Assembly (NCBI RefSeq): GCF_902506425.1
Contig: NZ_LR732469.1
Location: 1,057,001-1,121,000, forward strand
Reading direction: 5' to 3'
DNA from: Novosphingobium sp. 9U
Lineage (GTDB): Bacteria > Pseudomonadota > Alphaproteobacteria > Sphingomonadales > Sphingomonadaceae
DNA: 64,000 nucleotides
The notes beneath the pieces are model-generated. The model had not been told where the DNA came from. It worked only from the letters and a program-made list of their open reading frames with translations, and ran no database searches. The translations under genes were made by a program, and so were the position numbers. Of this stretch, positions 27,338-36,841 are shown in pieces (position 1 is the first letter of the stretch; every line of letters begins with the position of its first letter).

Positions 27338-28945
27338 ATGCTCGATTTTCCGACCTGGAAGAAGGCCTGGTACTGGGCGATCACCGCTTTCGCGATCGCC
27401 TGTGCGCTTCCTTCGCTGTTTTCCATCGCCAACGTGCGCTGGCCCTCAGCGCTGCCCAGCCCGATGGTGAACCTCGGCCTCGACCTTGCGGGCGGCAGCC
27501 ATATCCTGCTCGAAGCCGACAAGCGCCAGGTCGCCAAGCAGCGGCTCGAGACCATGGAAGAGCAGGTGCGCACCAAGCTCAAGGCCGCGCAGCCTGCGAT
27601 TCAGATCGGCGATATCTCGAGCCAGGGCGGCCGTCTTTCCTTCATGCTCCAGAATCCGGGGCAGGTGGACGCCGCGCGTGAGGCGATCGTGCCGCTGACC
27701 ACCGGTGCCGGCCTCACCGGAGCGCGCGATTGGGACATTCAGGTCGTCGATGGCAGCCGCTTTGTCGTCACGCCGACGCAGCAGGGCATCGACCAGGCCG
27801 TCACCAACGCGATGGACACCGCGGTCGAAGTGGTCCGCAAGCGCATCGACGCGCTCGGCACCCGCGAACCGACGATCCTGCGCCAGGGTGACGAACGCAT
27901 CGTCGTCCAGGTGCCCGGCCTGCAGGACCCTAGCGCGCTCAAGAAGCTGCTGGGCCAGACCGCCAAGCTGGAATTCAAGCTGGTCGACGTCAGCGCTCTG
28001 CCGGATGATGTCGCGAAGGGCATTGCGCCTCCGGGTTCCGAGATCCTGCCGTTCGCGGATGCCAAGGAGGGCAGGGGCCAGGCCGGCCTCGCCGTCAAGC
28101 GCCTGGGCGGCATCAAGGGCGACCAGCTCACCGACGCCAAGCAGGCCTTCGATCCCAAGTCGAACGCGCCGGTGGTGTCGATCACCTTCAACTCGGCGGG
28201 CGGCGCGAAGTTCGCGCAGCTCACCAGCGAGAACGTGAACCGTCCGTTCGCGATCGTCCTCGACAACAAGGTGCTTTCGGCGCCCAACATCAACGAGCCG
28301 ATCCTGGGCGGCAGCGCGCAGATCTCGGGCAGCTTCACCGTGCCCGAGGCGACGCAGCTGGCGATCGCACTACGCTCGGGCGCGCTGCCGGTCGACCTCG
28401 CCGTGGTGGAGGAGCGCACCGTCGGGCCTGACCTCGGCGCCGATTCGATCCACAAGGGCCTCGTCGCAATGGCGGTCGGCTCGCTGGGTGTCGTGCTGGT
28501 GATGATCCTGGTCTACGGCCGCTTCGGCATATATGCGACGATCGCGCTAGTCATCAACGTGCTGATGATCCTGGGCATCATGGCGCTGATCAACACCACG
28601 CTGACGCTGCCTGGCATCGCCGGCTTCGTGCTGACCATCGGTGCCGCGGTCGACGCCAACGTGCTGATCTACGAACGCATGCGCGAGGAGCGCAAAAAGG
28701 GCCGACGCGTAGTCGCCTCGGTCGAGAACGGCTACAAGGAAGCCAGCCGCGCCATCTACGACGCGAACGTCACCAACGCGATCGCCGGCATCCTGCTGTT
28801 CATCTTCGGCACCGGCCCGGTGCGCGGCTTCGCGGTCGTGCTGATCATCGGCCTGTTCACCAGCGTCTTCACCGGCGTCACCTTGACCCGCATGTGGGTT
28901 GCCGACTGGCTGCGCAAAGAGCGGCCGACCGAGCTGAACGTCTGA
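27338..28945 (+). CDS. secD: Protein translocase subunit SecD
   Basis: A 535-residue membrane protein with a first helix (WAITAFAIACALPSLF), the LGLDLAGGSHILLE motif, a large periplasmic P1 domain and five C-terminal helices including the TLPGIAGFVLTIGAAVDANVLIYERMREE signature. It uses proton motive force to pull exported proteins from the Sec channel. It lies between yajC and secF in one operon, with 12 bases to secF. Confidence 0.97.
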   Translation: MLDFPTWKKAWYWAITAFAIACALPSLFSIANVRWPSALPSPMVNLGLDLAGGSHILLEADKRQVAKQRLETMEEQVRTKLKAAQPAIQIGDISSQGGRLSFMLQNPGQVDAAREAIVPLTTGAGLTGARDWDIQVVDGSRFVVTPTQQGIDQAVTNAMDTAVEVVRKRIDALGTREPTILRQGDERIVVQVPGLQDPSALKKLLGQTAKLEFKLVDVSALPDDVAKGIAPPGSEILPFADAKEGRGQAGLAVKRLGGIKGDQLTDAKQAFDPKSNAPVVSITFNSAGGAKFAQLTSENVNRPFAIVLDNKVLSAPNINEPILGGSAQISGSFTVPEATQLAIALRSGALPVDLAVVEERTVGPDLGADSIHKGLVAMAVGSLGVVLVMILVYGRFGIYATIALVINVLMILGIMALINTTLTLPGIAGFVLTIGAAVDANVLIYERMREERKKGRRVVASVENGYKEASRAIYDANVTNAIAGILLFIFGTGPVRGFAVVLIIGLFTSVFTGVTLTRMWVADWLRKERPTELNV

Positions 28946-28957
28946 GGGACGAGTCAC

Positions 28958-29935
28958 ATGAAACTGCTCAAGCTCGTTCCCGAGAACACCAACATCCACT
29001 TCCTGAAGTGGCGCGTGCCGTTCTACGTCATCAGCGCGCTGCTGGTGATCGCCAGCTGGACGCTCGTGTTCACGCGCGGCCTGAACTACGGCGTCGACTT
29101 TGCCGGCGGCCAGGAGATCAGCGCCACCTTCACCAAGGAGAGCGAGGCCCCGGTCAGCGAGTTGCGCGATCTGGTCGGCACGCTCGGCTATGGCGATCCG
29201 GTGATCCAGCGCTTCGGCAAGCCCAACGAAGTCTCGATCCGCACCAAGCTGCCCGAAAGCGCCGAGGGCAACCCCGCCGCCGCCGAGCAGATCAGCAACC
29301 GCATCATCGGTGCGGTGCGTAAGGCCTATCCGGACGTGCGCATCGACGGCATCGATACCGTCTCCGGCAAGGTTTCGGGCGAGTTCCGCGACAAGGCGAT
29401 CTACGCGCTGCTCGCGGCGATGGCGGCGATCGCGATCTACATCTGGATCCGCTTCGAATGGCAGTTCGGCGTCGGCGCGCTGCTCTCGCTGGTGCACGAC
29501 GTGTCGCTGACGATGGGCATGTTCGCCCTGTTCCAGATGGAGTTCAGCTTGCAGATCATCGCCGCGATCCTGGCGCTGATCGGCTACTCGCTGAACGACA
29601 CCATCGTCGTCTACGACCGCATCCGCGAGGACTTGAAGAAGTACCGCAAGATGCCGCTGCCAGAGCTGCTCGACCTTTCGGTGAACGAGACGCTGGCGCG
29701 CACCTTGATGACCTCGGTCACGCTGCTGATCGCGCTGATCCCGCTGCTGCTGTTCGGGCCGGAGAGCCTGTTCGGCATGACCGCGGCGATCACGCTCGGC
29801 ATCTTCGTGGGCACCTACAGCTCGATCTACATGGCCGCGCCGATCCTGATCTGGCTGGGCGTGAGCTCCAACAGCTTCGTCGCCAACGAGAGCGCGACAG
29901 ATCGCCAAGAGCGCCTGGCGCGCGAGCGAGGGTGA
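28958..29935 (+). CDS. secF: Protein translocase subunit SecF
   Basis: A 325-residue partner of SecD with six helices, the NYGVDFAGGQEI motif after the first helix and GYSLNDTIVVYDRIREDL in the later helix bundle. It completes the SecDF complex in the inner membrane. A perfect inverted repeat follows its stop codon (29943-29969), probably marking the operon end. Confidence 0.97.
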   Translation: MKLLKLVPENTNIHFLKWRVPFYVISALLVIASWTLVFTRGLNYGVDFAGGQEISATFTKESEAPVSELRDLVGTLGYGDPVIQRFGKPNEVSIRTKLPESAEGNPAAAEQISNRIIGAVRKAYPDVRIDGIDTVSGKVSGEFRDKAIYALLAAMAAIAIYIWIRFEWQFGVGALLSLVHDVSLTMGMFALFQMEFSLQIIAAILALIGYSLNDTIVVYDRIREDLKKYRKMPLPELLDLSVNETLARTLMTSVTLLIALIPLLLFGPESLFGMTAAITLGIFVGTYSSIYMAAPILIWLGVSSNSFVANESATDRQERLARERG

Positions 29936-29942
29936 ATACCAT

Positions 29943-29969
29943 GTCGACCCGGGTCAAGCCCGGGTCGAC
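29943..29969. repeat. Perfect palindrome between convergent secF and glycosyltransferase genes
   Basis: GTCGACCCGGG (29943-29953) and CCCGGGTCGAC (29959-29969) form an 11-bp perfect stem around TCAAG. It resembles dispersed proteobacterial hairpin repeats and could act as a bidirectional terminator, although no T-tract follows. Confidence 0.6.
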
Positions 29970-29985
29970 GCTGGATTTCGAACCT

Positions 29986-31185
29986 TCAGCGCACCGGCCG
30001 ACCAGCCAGCACATCGCTCCAGAACCGCACGAGGTTCTCGGCATTAGCCTCCCAGCTGAACTTCTCTGCATTCGCCGCAACTTCGGCCTGAGAAGGTGGC
30101 TCAGCCAGGATAGAGCGCACGCCTTCGGCAATCGCCGCAGCGTCGCGCGCCACGATCCGGCCCGCTGAAGCTCCGTGCACCACCTCGCGCGCACCGCCGA
30201 TGTCGGGTATCACGATCGGCGTGCCGCAGCCAAGCGCTTCGACCCAGGCGTTGGCCAGGCCCTCGCTGGCGGATGGCAGCACCAGCACATCTGCTGCACT
30301 GAGCAACGTCGGCAGCACCTCGTGCCCGACCTGACCAAGGAAATGCACGCGATCCGCCAAACCGCGTTGTCGCGCAAAGATGCGCAGCGCTGCCTCGTCC
30401 TCGCCCCCGCCGGCCAGCGCGAGCCGGGCGCCGGGCAGCTGTCCCAAGGCCTCGATCACCAGGCGCTGCCCCTTGCGTGCGATCAGCGCCCCGGTGGTGA
30501 CCAGCAGCGCTCCCTCCTGCGGAACACCCAGGTCCGGTAGCGTCGCGATCTGGGCGCGCGCAGCTGCCCGCTCGGTCGGCCGAAAGCGGGCGCGATCAAG
30601 GCCGGTGTAGTGGACCCGAATGCGCTCTCCGGCCATTCCGAGCGCAATCATGTCCTGGCGCAGCGCCTTGCTGACCGCCAGGAGGCCGGCAGCCTGGTCC
30701 GCCGCCGCCAGGATTTGCGTCCGCGCTTTCGGGCGACCGGTCCAGTAGTGGATGTCGGCACCACGCGACTTGATCGTCAGCGGCAACCCGAGTTCCCGCG
30801 CAATGATCGCCGCCGCCGGACCATCCGGGAAGAAGAATTGCGCATCGACCAGCTCGAATGGCTGCTCGGCATGGAGCCGCCGCACTAGCGGCAGCACGGC
30901 ACGGGCGATCCGGCCTGGGTTGCTGTCTCCCCCGAGCTTCGGGATCAGCGTGAAGCGCGGGTAGTGCACCGGCAGCCCCGCCGCGTCAGACACCTCCGGG
31001 ATCGACCGCAGCCGCGCGTAGGGCTCCCGCACTGACAGCGGCCAGGGCGGCATGCCGATCGCGCTGACCACCGTCAGGTCGACATCGCCGCGCGCCCGTA
31101 CCGCGCGCATCTGGTTGCCGACGAAGATGCCGAAGCCTGGCCGCACCGGGTTCGGGAACAGCGTCGCGATCGAGAGGACGCGCAT
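29986..31185 (-). CDS. Glycosyltransferase family 4 (GT-B fold)
   Basis: A 399-residue GT-B glycosyltransferase. The N-terminal half has the acceptor domain (VLSIATLFPNPVRPGFGIFVGNQMRAVRA), and the C-terminal half holds the nucleotide-sugar site with LVTTGALIARKGQRLVIEAL, and the E-x7-E region (LPSASEGLANAWVEALGCGTPIV). It probably adds a hexose to a lipid-linked or surface polysaccharide. The XRE regulator gene lies 7 bases upstream on the same strand. No other polysaccharide genes are near. Confidence 0.9.
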   Translation of the reverse strand: MRVLSIATLFPNPVRPGFGIFVGNQMRAVRARGDVDLTVVSAIGMPPWPLSVREPYARLRSIPEVSDAAGLPVHYPRFTLIPKLGGDSNPGRIARAVLPLVRRLHAEQPFELVDAQFFFPDGPAAAIIARELGLPLTIKSRGADIHYWTGRPKARTQILAAADQAAGLLAVSKALRQDMIALGMAGERIRVHYTGLDRARFRPTERAAARAQIATLPDLGVPQEGALLVTTGALIARKGQRLVIEALGQLPGARLALAGGGEDEAALRIFARQRGLADRVHFLGQVGHEVLPTLLSAADVLVLPSASEGLANAWVEALGCGTPIVIPDIGGAREVVHGASAGRIVARDAAAIAEGVRSILAEPPSQAEVAANAEKFSWEANAENLVRFWSDVLAGRPVR

Positions 31186-31192
31186 CGCTGGG

Positions 31193-31762
31193 CTACAGCT
31201 TGCGCACCAACATCTCGGCCACCGCGATCCAGGCCGGATCCTTGACGGTGACGTGCTTCTGCCCGCTCGGCGGCAGCAGGGTCAGCGTGCCGCCCTCATG
31301 CTGGAGCAGGCGGCCGAAAGCAAAGCGCCCCGCAGGTTGCGGAGCGAGCACATCGCGGTTGAGGCCGCGGTTGACCTGGTCGAGCGGCAGCTCGCGCAGC
31401 CAGATCTGATCGCCGCTGCGGTACTCGCCGCTAGGCGCTTCGACGGCCACCACCCGCAGTGCGCCTTCGCTCGCAAGAGCAGTAGGCAGCAGCGCGTCTC
31501 CCCCCTTGCGCGGAGCATCGGCGCCATCGCTGGTCAGCACGGCGGTGACTTGCGGGTCACCAGCCGTCTCGCTGCGCAGCAGGACCTCCGGCTCGACGTC
31601 GAGCGCAGCCGCGATCTTGTTCATCCAAACCAGCGAGAGGTTGCGCATGCCCGTCTCCAGGCGCCCGATCGTCTGCGCGGTGGTCGGCGGCGTGCATGCG
31701 GCGGCGACTTGCGCCAGCGTCATGCCCTTTTGCGCGCGAATGTCGCGGATGCGGTTGATCAT
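31193..31762 (-). CDS. XRE-family transcriptional regulator with S24-like C-terminal half
   Basis: A 189-residue protein: Cro/CI helix-turn-helix at residues 1-60 (IRDIRAQKGMTLAQVAAAC; QTIGRLETGMRNLSLVWMNKIAAAL) and a C-terminal beta-rich half (GEYRSGDQIWLRELPLDQV; AFGRLLQHEGGTLTLLPPS) that resembles the LexA/CI S24 fold. I do not see a clear Ser-Lys dyad. It is upstream of and probably co-transcribed with the glycosyltransferase gene. Targets are unknown. Confidence 0.85.
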   Translation of the reverse strand: MINRIRDIRAQKGMTLAQVAAACTPPTTAQTIGRLETGMRNLSLVWMNKIAAALDVEPEVLLRSETAGDPQVTAVLTSDGADAPRKGGDALLPTALASEGALRVVAVEAPSGEYRSGDQIWLRELPLDQVNRGLNRDVLAPQPAGRFAFGRLLQHEGGTLTLLPPSGQKHVTVKDPAWIAVAEMLVRKL

Positions 31763-31904
31763 GGCGGCGCTCCTCTAACCATTGTGGTGCACGCGCTCTC
31801 TACCAAGCGCCGCCGGATGGCAAGAGGGTGTCCCGCAACCACGCGTGTTGCGCCCGAGTTGGCGAGGTGGCACCTCTCTCGTGGCAACTATGGCGGAGAA
31901 CACA

Positions 31905-33710
31905 ATGAAGCGGCGCGATTTCATGGCCACCGGCAGCGCGGCATTGGCGCTTGCGACCTTTCGTCCCGGCGCGCTCATGGCGCAGACGGCGGGCGACGCC
32001 AAGCTCGTCGCTGCGCTCGACCGCATCTTCTACTCCGACATCGACCTCCAGCCCGAGACTGCGACCGAGCGCGGCTATGACAAGGGTAGCCGCGCTGCGC
32101 TCAAGTCGCAGCTGGACGACAACAGCCCCGCCGGACGGGCCAAGCGCATGGCGCAGGACAAGAAATCGCTGGCCGAGCTGAAGGCGATCGCACCGTCTGG
32201 GCTCAGCCAAGCGGGCAAGCTGCAGCGCGAGGTGGCGCTCTACGTCGTCGGCCAGCGGCTCGTGCCTGAGAGCTTCCAGTTGGAATCGATCCGCCGTCCC
32301 TATCCGATCTTCCAGCAGGGCGGCGCCTACTTCAGCGTGCCCGACTTCCTTGACAGCCGCCACACGATCGAGACCAAGGCGGATGCGGAGGCTTACCTCT
32401 CCCGCCTCTCGGCGTTCGGCAAGGTGCTGGACGAGGATACCGCGTATCAGCGCGCGCTCGCTCCCCGCGGGGTGGTTGCGCCGGCCTGGTCGCTGGACCT
32501 GACGCTGGGGCAGATGCGCAAGCTGCGCGACGTTCCGGCGGCGCAGAGCACGCTGGTAGGCTCGCTGGAGCGGCGCGCCAAGGCGAAGGGCATCGACGGC
32601 GACTGGTCCGCGCGCGCAGCGAAGATCATGGAGAGCGAAGTCTATCCGGCGCTCGACCGCCAGATGGCGCTGATCACGCAGCTGCGCGGAACCACGCCGG
32701 CCGGCGACGGCGTGTGGCGCTTGAAGGGCGGCGACGCCATCTACGCCGCCGCGCTCAAGGACAGCATCACGACTTCGCTGTCGCCCGAGGAAGTGCACCA
32801 GATCGGCCTGCGCCAAGTGGCAGAGATCGGCGCGCAGCTGACCGAAATGCTCGACAAGGCTGGGTACAAGGGTGCGACGTTCGGTCAGCGTCTGGTCGCG
32901 CTGAACTCCGCGCCCGAGCAGCTCTACGCCAACACCGATGCGGGCCGCGCGGCGATGATCGAGAGCCTGAACGCAGGCGTTGCTCAGATGAAAGGCTTGC
33001 TGCCCAAGGCCTTCAGCCAGATTCCTGACGAGCCGCTAGAGATCCGCCGCGTGCCGCCCGAGATCCAGGATGGTGCGTCGAACGGCTACTACTATCGCGC
33101 GCCGCTCGATGGTTCGCGGCCGGCGATCTACTGGATCAACCTCAAGGACACGGCCGACTGGCCCAAGTACCAGCTGCCTTCGCTGACGTACCATGAGGGC
33201 ATTCCGGGCCACCATTTGCAGCTGAGCTATGCGGGCAAGAGCGGCGAAGTGCCGCTGATGCTGCGCACGCTGTTCATCTCTGCCTATGGCGAGGGCTGGG
33301 CGCTCTATGCCGAGCAGCTGGCGGATGAGCTGGGCGGATACACCGGGCTGGAAAAGGCGGGTTACCTGCAATCATTCCTGTTCCGGGCCGCGCGTCTGGT
33401 GGTCGATACCGGCATCCACTCCAAACGCTGGAGCCGCGAGCAGGCGACGCAGTACCTGGTCGAAACCGTCGGGTTCTCCCAAGGGCGCAGCCAGCGCGAG
33501 GTGGAACGGTACTGCACGCAGCCCGGCCAGGCCTGCAGCTACAAGATCGGTCACAACAAGTGGACCGAACTGCGCCAGCGCGCACAAGGCAAGCTGGGTG
33601 ACAAGTTCAGCCTGGCATGGTTCCACGATGTGCTGAAGGAAGGCCTGATGCCGCTGGAACTGCTCGAGCGCCGCGTGGACGAGCGGATCGCCGAGCGGAT
33701 GCGAGCTTGA
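31905..33710 (+). CDS. DUF885 family metallohydrolase-like protein, Tat-exported
   Basis: A 601-residue secreted protein. The N-terminus MKRRDFMATGSAALALATF carries a twin-arginine signal ending MAQT. The DUF885 signature HEGIPGHHLQL (starting near residue 431), followed later by AYGEGWALYAEQLADELG, suggests a zinc peptidase-like site. ATG 31905 is supported by GGAG seven bases upstream; ATG 31890 is an alternative that would put five residues before the Tat motif. Role unknown, perhaps periplasmic peptide degradation. Confidence 0.88.
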   Translation: MKRRDFMATGSAALALATFRPGALMAQTAGDAKLVAALDRIFYSDIDLQPETATERGYDKGSRAALKSQLDDNSPAGRAKRMAQDKKSLAELKAIAPSGLSQAGKLQREVALYVVGQRLVPESFQLESIRRPYPIFQQGGAYFSVPDFLDSRHTIETKADAEAYLSRLSAFGKVLDEDTAYQRALAPRGVVAPAWSLDLTLGQMRKLRDVPAAQSTLVGSLERRAKAKGIDGDWSARAAKIMESEVYPALDRQMALITQLRGTTPAGDGVWRLKGGDAIYAAALKDSITTSLSPEEVHQIGLRQVAEIGAQLTEMLDKAGYKGATFGQRLVALNSAPEQLYANTDAGRAAMIESLNAGVAQMKGLLPKAFSQIPDEPLEIRRVPPEIQDGASNGYYYRAPLDGSRPAIYWINLKDTADWPKYQLPSLTYHEGIPGHHLQLSYAGKSGEVPLMLRTLFISAYGEGWALYAEQLADELGGYTGLEKAGYLQSFLFRAARLVVDTGIHSKRWSREQATQYLVETVGFSQGRSQREVERYCTQPGQACSYKIGHNKWTELRQRAQGKLGDKFSLAWFHDVLKEGLMPLELLERRVDERIAERMRA

Positions 33711-33716
33711 CGGACC

Positions 33717-33745
33717 CGTCGTCCCGGACGCGATCCGGGACGACG
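33717..33745. repeat. Perfect palindrome between convergent DUF885 and uup genes
   Basis: CGTCGTCCCGGA (33717-33728) and TCCGGGACGACG (33734-33745) form a 12-bp perfect stem with loop CGCGA. This is the widely dispersed 'GTCCCGG...CCGGGAC' type of alphaproteobacterial repeat, here located at a convergent 3' junction. Confidence 0.65.
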
Positions 33746-33752
33746 CCTGTCT

Positions 33753-35555
33753 TCAGCCTTCGACCAGGCTCGCCAGGTCCAGCCAGCGCTCCTCGGCCGC
33801 ATCCTTGTCGGCGCGCGCCTTGGCGATCGCCTCGGTCAAAGCCGCGAACTTCGCCGGATCTCGCGTGTAGAGCGCTGGATCGGCCATCGCCGCTTCGTCG
33901 CGTGCGATCGCCGCATCCAGCTCTTCGATCCGCTTGGGCAGCAGCTCGTAGTCACGCTGGTCCTTGTACGATAGCTTGACCTTGCCTGCGGGCGGCGGCG
34001 GAACGGCGGAGGCAGTTTCCTCCTTAGCCTTTGCCACCTTGCCTGGCGGCGTACGCTGGCGACGCTTGGCCTCCCAATCGGCATAGCCCCCGGCGATCAC
34101 GTCGACATGGCCCGAACCATCGAGCCCCAGCGTCACCGTCACCGTCCGATCAAGGAAGTCACGATCGTGGCTGACGATCAGGACGGTGCCGTCGTAGTCG
34201 GCAATGACCTCCTGCAGCAGGTCGAGCGTTTCCAGATCCAGGTCGTTGGTTGGCTCGTCGAGCACCAGCAGGTTCGACAGCCGCGCGAACTCGCGGGCGA
34301 GCAACAGCCGCGAACGCTCGCCGCCCGAAAGTGTGCCGACTTTCGCCTCGATCATGTTCGGATCGAAAAGGAAATCCTTCAGATATCCCTGGATATGCTT
34401 GCGCACCCCACGCACGTCGATCCAGTCGCCGCCCTCGGCCACCACCTCCCGGATCGTCTTGTCGGGTGACATACGGCTGCGCTGCTGATCGATGACCGTC
34501 GCCTGCAGCGTATTGGCAAGCACCACCTTACCTTGGTCCGGCTGCAACTCGCCAGTCAGGATCTTGAGCAGCGTCGTTTTGCCCGAGCCATTCGCGCCGA
34601 CAAGACCGATGCGATCACGGCGCTGCACGCGCAAGTTGAAGTCCTTGATGATCGTTCGGGTGCCGCCATCCTCCGTGTCGAAGCGCTTGGTGACGTGTTC
34701 GGCGACGATCACCGATTTGCTCTTGGCATCGTCCGAGCCGATCGCGAGCTTGGCGGTACCTTGTGGGCCCATCATCTGAGCGCGGGCGGCGCGCATCTCC
34801 CACAGCTTGGCAAGACGGCCCTGGTTGCGCTTGCGGCGGGCGGTGACGCCGCGCTCCAGCCAGTGCGCCTCGATCTTAAGCTTGGCGTCCATCTTCTCGG
34901 CCGCGCGCGCTTCCTCGGCGTAGACCTGCTCTTCCCAGGCATCATAGCCGCCGAAGCCCACGTCCTTGCGCCGTAGCGAGCCGCGATCGAGCCAGAAGGT
35001 CGCGCGAGTCAGGCGGGTGAGGAAGGTGCGGTCGTGGCTGATCACCACGAAGGCGCCGTTGTAGCGCTGCAGCCAGCCTTCGAGCCACTCGATCGCCGCC
35101 AAGTCGAGGTGGTTGGTCGGCTCGTCCAGCAGCAACAGGTCAGGTTCCGAAGCCAGCGCCCGACACAAAGCGGCGCGGCGCCGCTCGCCGCCCGAGGCGC
35201 TGTCGGCAGTTCGCGACAGGTCGATGCCGAGTTGCCCCGCGATCGCCTCGACCTCATGGCGCGGCGGCGCATCCTCGCCGTGGATCGCGAAGTCGAGCAG
35301 GGTGTCGAAGCCGGTGAAGAACGGGTCCTGCTCCAGCGTCACGATGCGGGTGCCGGGCTGGACCGAGCGCGTGCCCTTGTCCCCCTCCACTTGGCCCGAG
35401 ATCAGCTTGAGCAGCGTTGTCTTGCCGGCGCCATTGCGCCCGATCAGAGCCAGCCGGTCGCGCGGCTGAATATTGAGGTCGAGGTCTTTGAAGAGCCAGC
35501 CGGAACCCTGGATCAAGCCCAGGCCTTCCCAGCTCAAAATCGGTGCAGTTGCCAT
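33753..35555 (-). CDS. uup: ABC-F family ATPase, Uup type
   Basis: A 600-residue soluble protein with two ABC domains (Walker A GRNGAGKTT and GANGSGKTT; signatures SGGERRRAAL and LSGGERSRLL; Walker B LLLDEPTNHLDL and LVLDEPTNDLDL) and a C-terminal coiled-coil (about 520-600, KRIEELDAAIARDEAAM) typical of Uup. ABC-F proteins act on ribosomes, and Uup also influences transposon excision and branched DNA intermediates in E. coli. No membrane domain. Confidence 0.93.
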   Translation of the reverse strand: MATAPILSWEGLGLIQGSGWLFKDLDLNIQPRDRLALIGRNGAGKTTLLKLISGQVEGDKGTRSVQPGTRIVTLEQDPFFTGFDTLLDFAIHGEDAPPRHEVEAIAGQLGIDLSRTADSASGGERRRAALCRALASEPDLLLLDEPTNHLDLAAIEWLEGWLQRYNGAFVVISHDRTFLTRLTRATFWLDRGSLRRKDVGFGGYDAWEEQVYAEEARAAEKMDAKLKIEAHWLERGVTARRKRNQGRLAKLWEMRAARAQMMGPQGTAKLAIGSDDAKSKSVIVAEHVTKRFDTEDGGTRTIIKDFNLRVQRRDRIGLVGANGSGKTTLLKILTGELQPDQGKVVLANTLQATVIDQQRSRMSPDKTIREVVAEGGDWIDVRGVRKHIQGYLKDFLFDPNMIEAKVGTLSGGERSRLLLAREFARLSNLLVLDEPTNDLDLETLDLLQEVIADYDGTVLIVSHDRDFLDRTVTVTLGLDGSGHVDVIAGGYADWEAKRRQRTPPGKVAKAKEETASAVPPPPAGKVKLSYKDQRDYELLPKRIEELDAAIARDEAAMADPALYTRDPAKFAALTEAIAKARADKDAAEERWLDLASLVEG

Positions 35556-35678
35556 GGTGGGCGCCCTACAAGGCTGGGTGCAGCCATGGCAAGCGCTGTG
35601 GCGCAGGGGCCACAGCTCGCCACCTTTCTGCCGTATTCACGGGCTGTTCAAGGGCTTGGCTCCACAAGCCGGAGCGTG

Positions 35679-35987
35679 ATGAACAGCCAGACCCTGTCGC
35701 GAGCCGTTGCTCTTGCCCTCTGTGTCGCCGGTGTCGCGGCGGTGCCCGTCCATGCCGACCAGGTCAGCGAGCAAGGGCAATTGCGCAAGGAGCGTAAGGC
35801 CGGAACGGTGCGCTCGACCCGCGAGATCGAGCAGATCGTGCTGCCGCAGATGTCGGGCATGCAATACCTCGGCCCTGAATATGACGCTGCAGCAATGGCC
35901 TATCGCCTGAAGTTCATCCACAACGGCAAGGTCGTGTTCGTGGATGTGGACGCCCGTACCGGCCGCGTGATCGGCCGCAGCCGCTAG
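35679..35987 (+). CDS. Secreted PepSY-like protein, 102 aa
   Basis: A 102-residue protein with a signal peptide (LSRAVALALCVAGVAAVPVHA) and a short C-terminal beta domain (YRLKFIHNGKVVFVDVDARTGRVIG) as in PepSY proteins, which often inhibit peptidases or modulate sensors in the periplasm. It is 25 bases upstream of an OmpR-type regulator and a sensor kinase, so it is probably the periplasmic partner or target of that two-component system. Confidence 0.8.
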   Translation: MNSQTLSRAVALALCVAGVAAVPVHADQVSEQGQLRKERKAGTVRSTREIEQIVLPQMSGMQYLGPEYDAAAMAYRLKFIHNGKVVFVDVDARTGRVIGRSR

Positions 35988-36012
35988 GAGTACCTTTCGA
36001 GGAGACGGAACC

Positions 36013-36756
36013 GTGGGCTTTCTTGACCATTCTGCGCATTCGGCCCATTTCAGCCCGGTACCTGAGGGAGAGACCGATTTGCGCATCCTGATCGTCGAGG
36101 ATGAACCCACGCTCGGCAACCAGCTGAAGAACACGCTGGAGCAGAACGGCTATGCCGTCGATCTGTCCGTCGATGGCGAGGACGGCCACTTCATGGGGTC
36201 GACCGAGGAATACGATGCGGTGATCCTCGATCTGGGTTTGCCCGAGATCGATGGGCTCACCGTGCTGGGCATGTGGCGCAAGGAAGGCCGCAACTTTCCG
36301 GTGCTGGTGCTCACCGCGCGCGACAGCTGGTCGGACAAGGTGGCCGGCCTCGATGCCGGGGCCGACGATTACCTCGCCAAGCCGTTCCAGACCGAGGAGC
36401 TGATCGCTCGCCTTCGCGCGCTGATCCGCCGCGCATCCGGCAATACGTCGAGCGAGCTGACGGCGGGACCGGTGCGGCTCGACACCCGCTCCGGACGCGT
36501 CACCCTTGCCGGAGAGCCGGTGAAGATGACGGCCCAGGAGTACAAGCTGCTGGCTTACCTGATGCACCACAAAGGCAAGGTAGTCAGCCGCACCGAACTG
36601 ATCGAGCACATCTACGATCAGGATTTCGACCGCGATTCCAATACGATCGAGGTGTTTGTTACGCGCATCCGCAAGAAGCTGGGTGCCGACGTGATCACCA
36701 CCATCCGCGGCCTCGGCTACAGCCTCGACGATCCCGCCGACCAGCCGAGAGGCTAG
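36013..36756 (+). CDS. OmpR-family response regulator
   Basis: A receiver domain (RILIVEDEPTLGNQLKNTL; phosphoacceptor in AVILDLGLPE; LAKPF) is followed by a winged-helix output domain (VRLDTRSGRVTLAGEPVKMTAQEYKLLAYLM; SNTIEVFVTRIRKKLG; TIRGLGYSL). GTG 36013 has a good GAGGAG eight bases upstream. TTG 36079, preceded by GAGGGAG, would give the usual 225 residues starting MRILIVEDE and may be the true start. Operon with the PepSY gene before and the kinase after. Confidence 0.92.
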   Translation: MGFLDHSAHSAHFSPVPEGETDLRILIVEDEPTLGNQLKNTLEQNGYAVDLSVDGEDGHFMGSTEEYDAVILDLGLPEIDGLTVLGMWRKEGRNFPVLVLTARDSWSDKVAGLDAGADDYLAKPFQTEELIARLRALIRRASGNTSSELTAGPVRLDTRSGRVTLAGEPVKMTAQEYKLLAYLMHHKGKVVSRTELIEHIYDQDFDRDSNTIEVFVTRIRKKLGADVITTIRGLGYSLDDPADQPRG

Positions 36757-36841
36757 TACGGAACCTGCGGCGACCATAACGCCAGACGCGGGCTCGCAGC
36801 GGAGGCGGCGGCCCCGTGGAACGGGTTCGCTCGCGCGGCGC

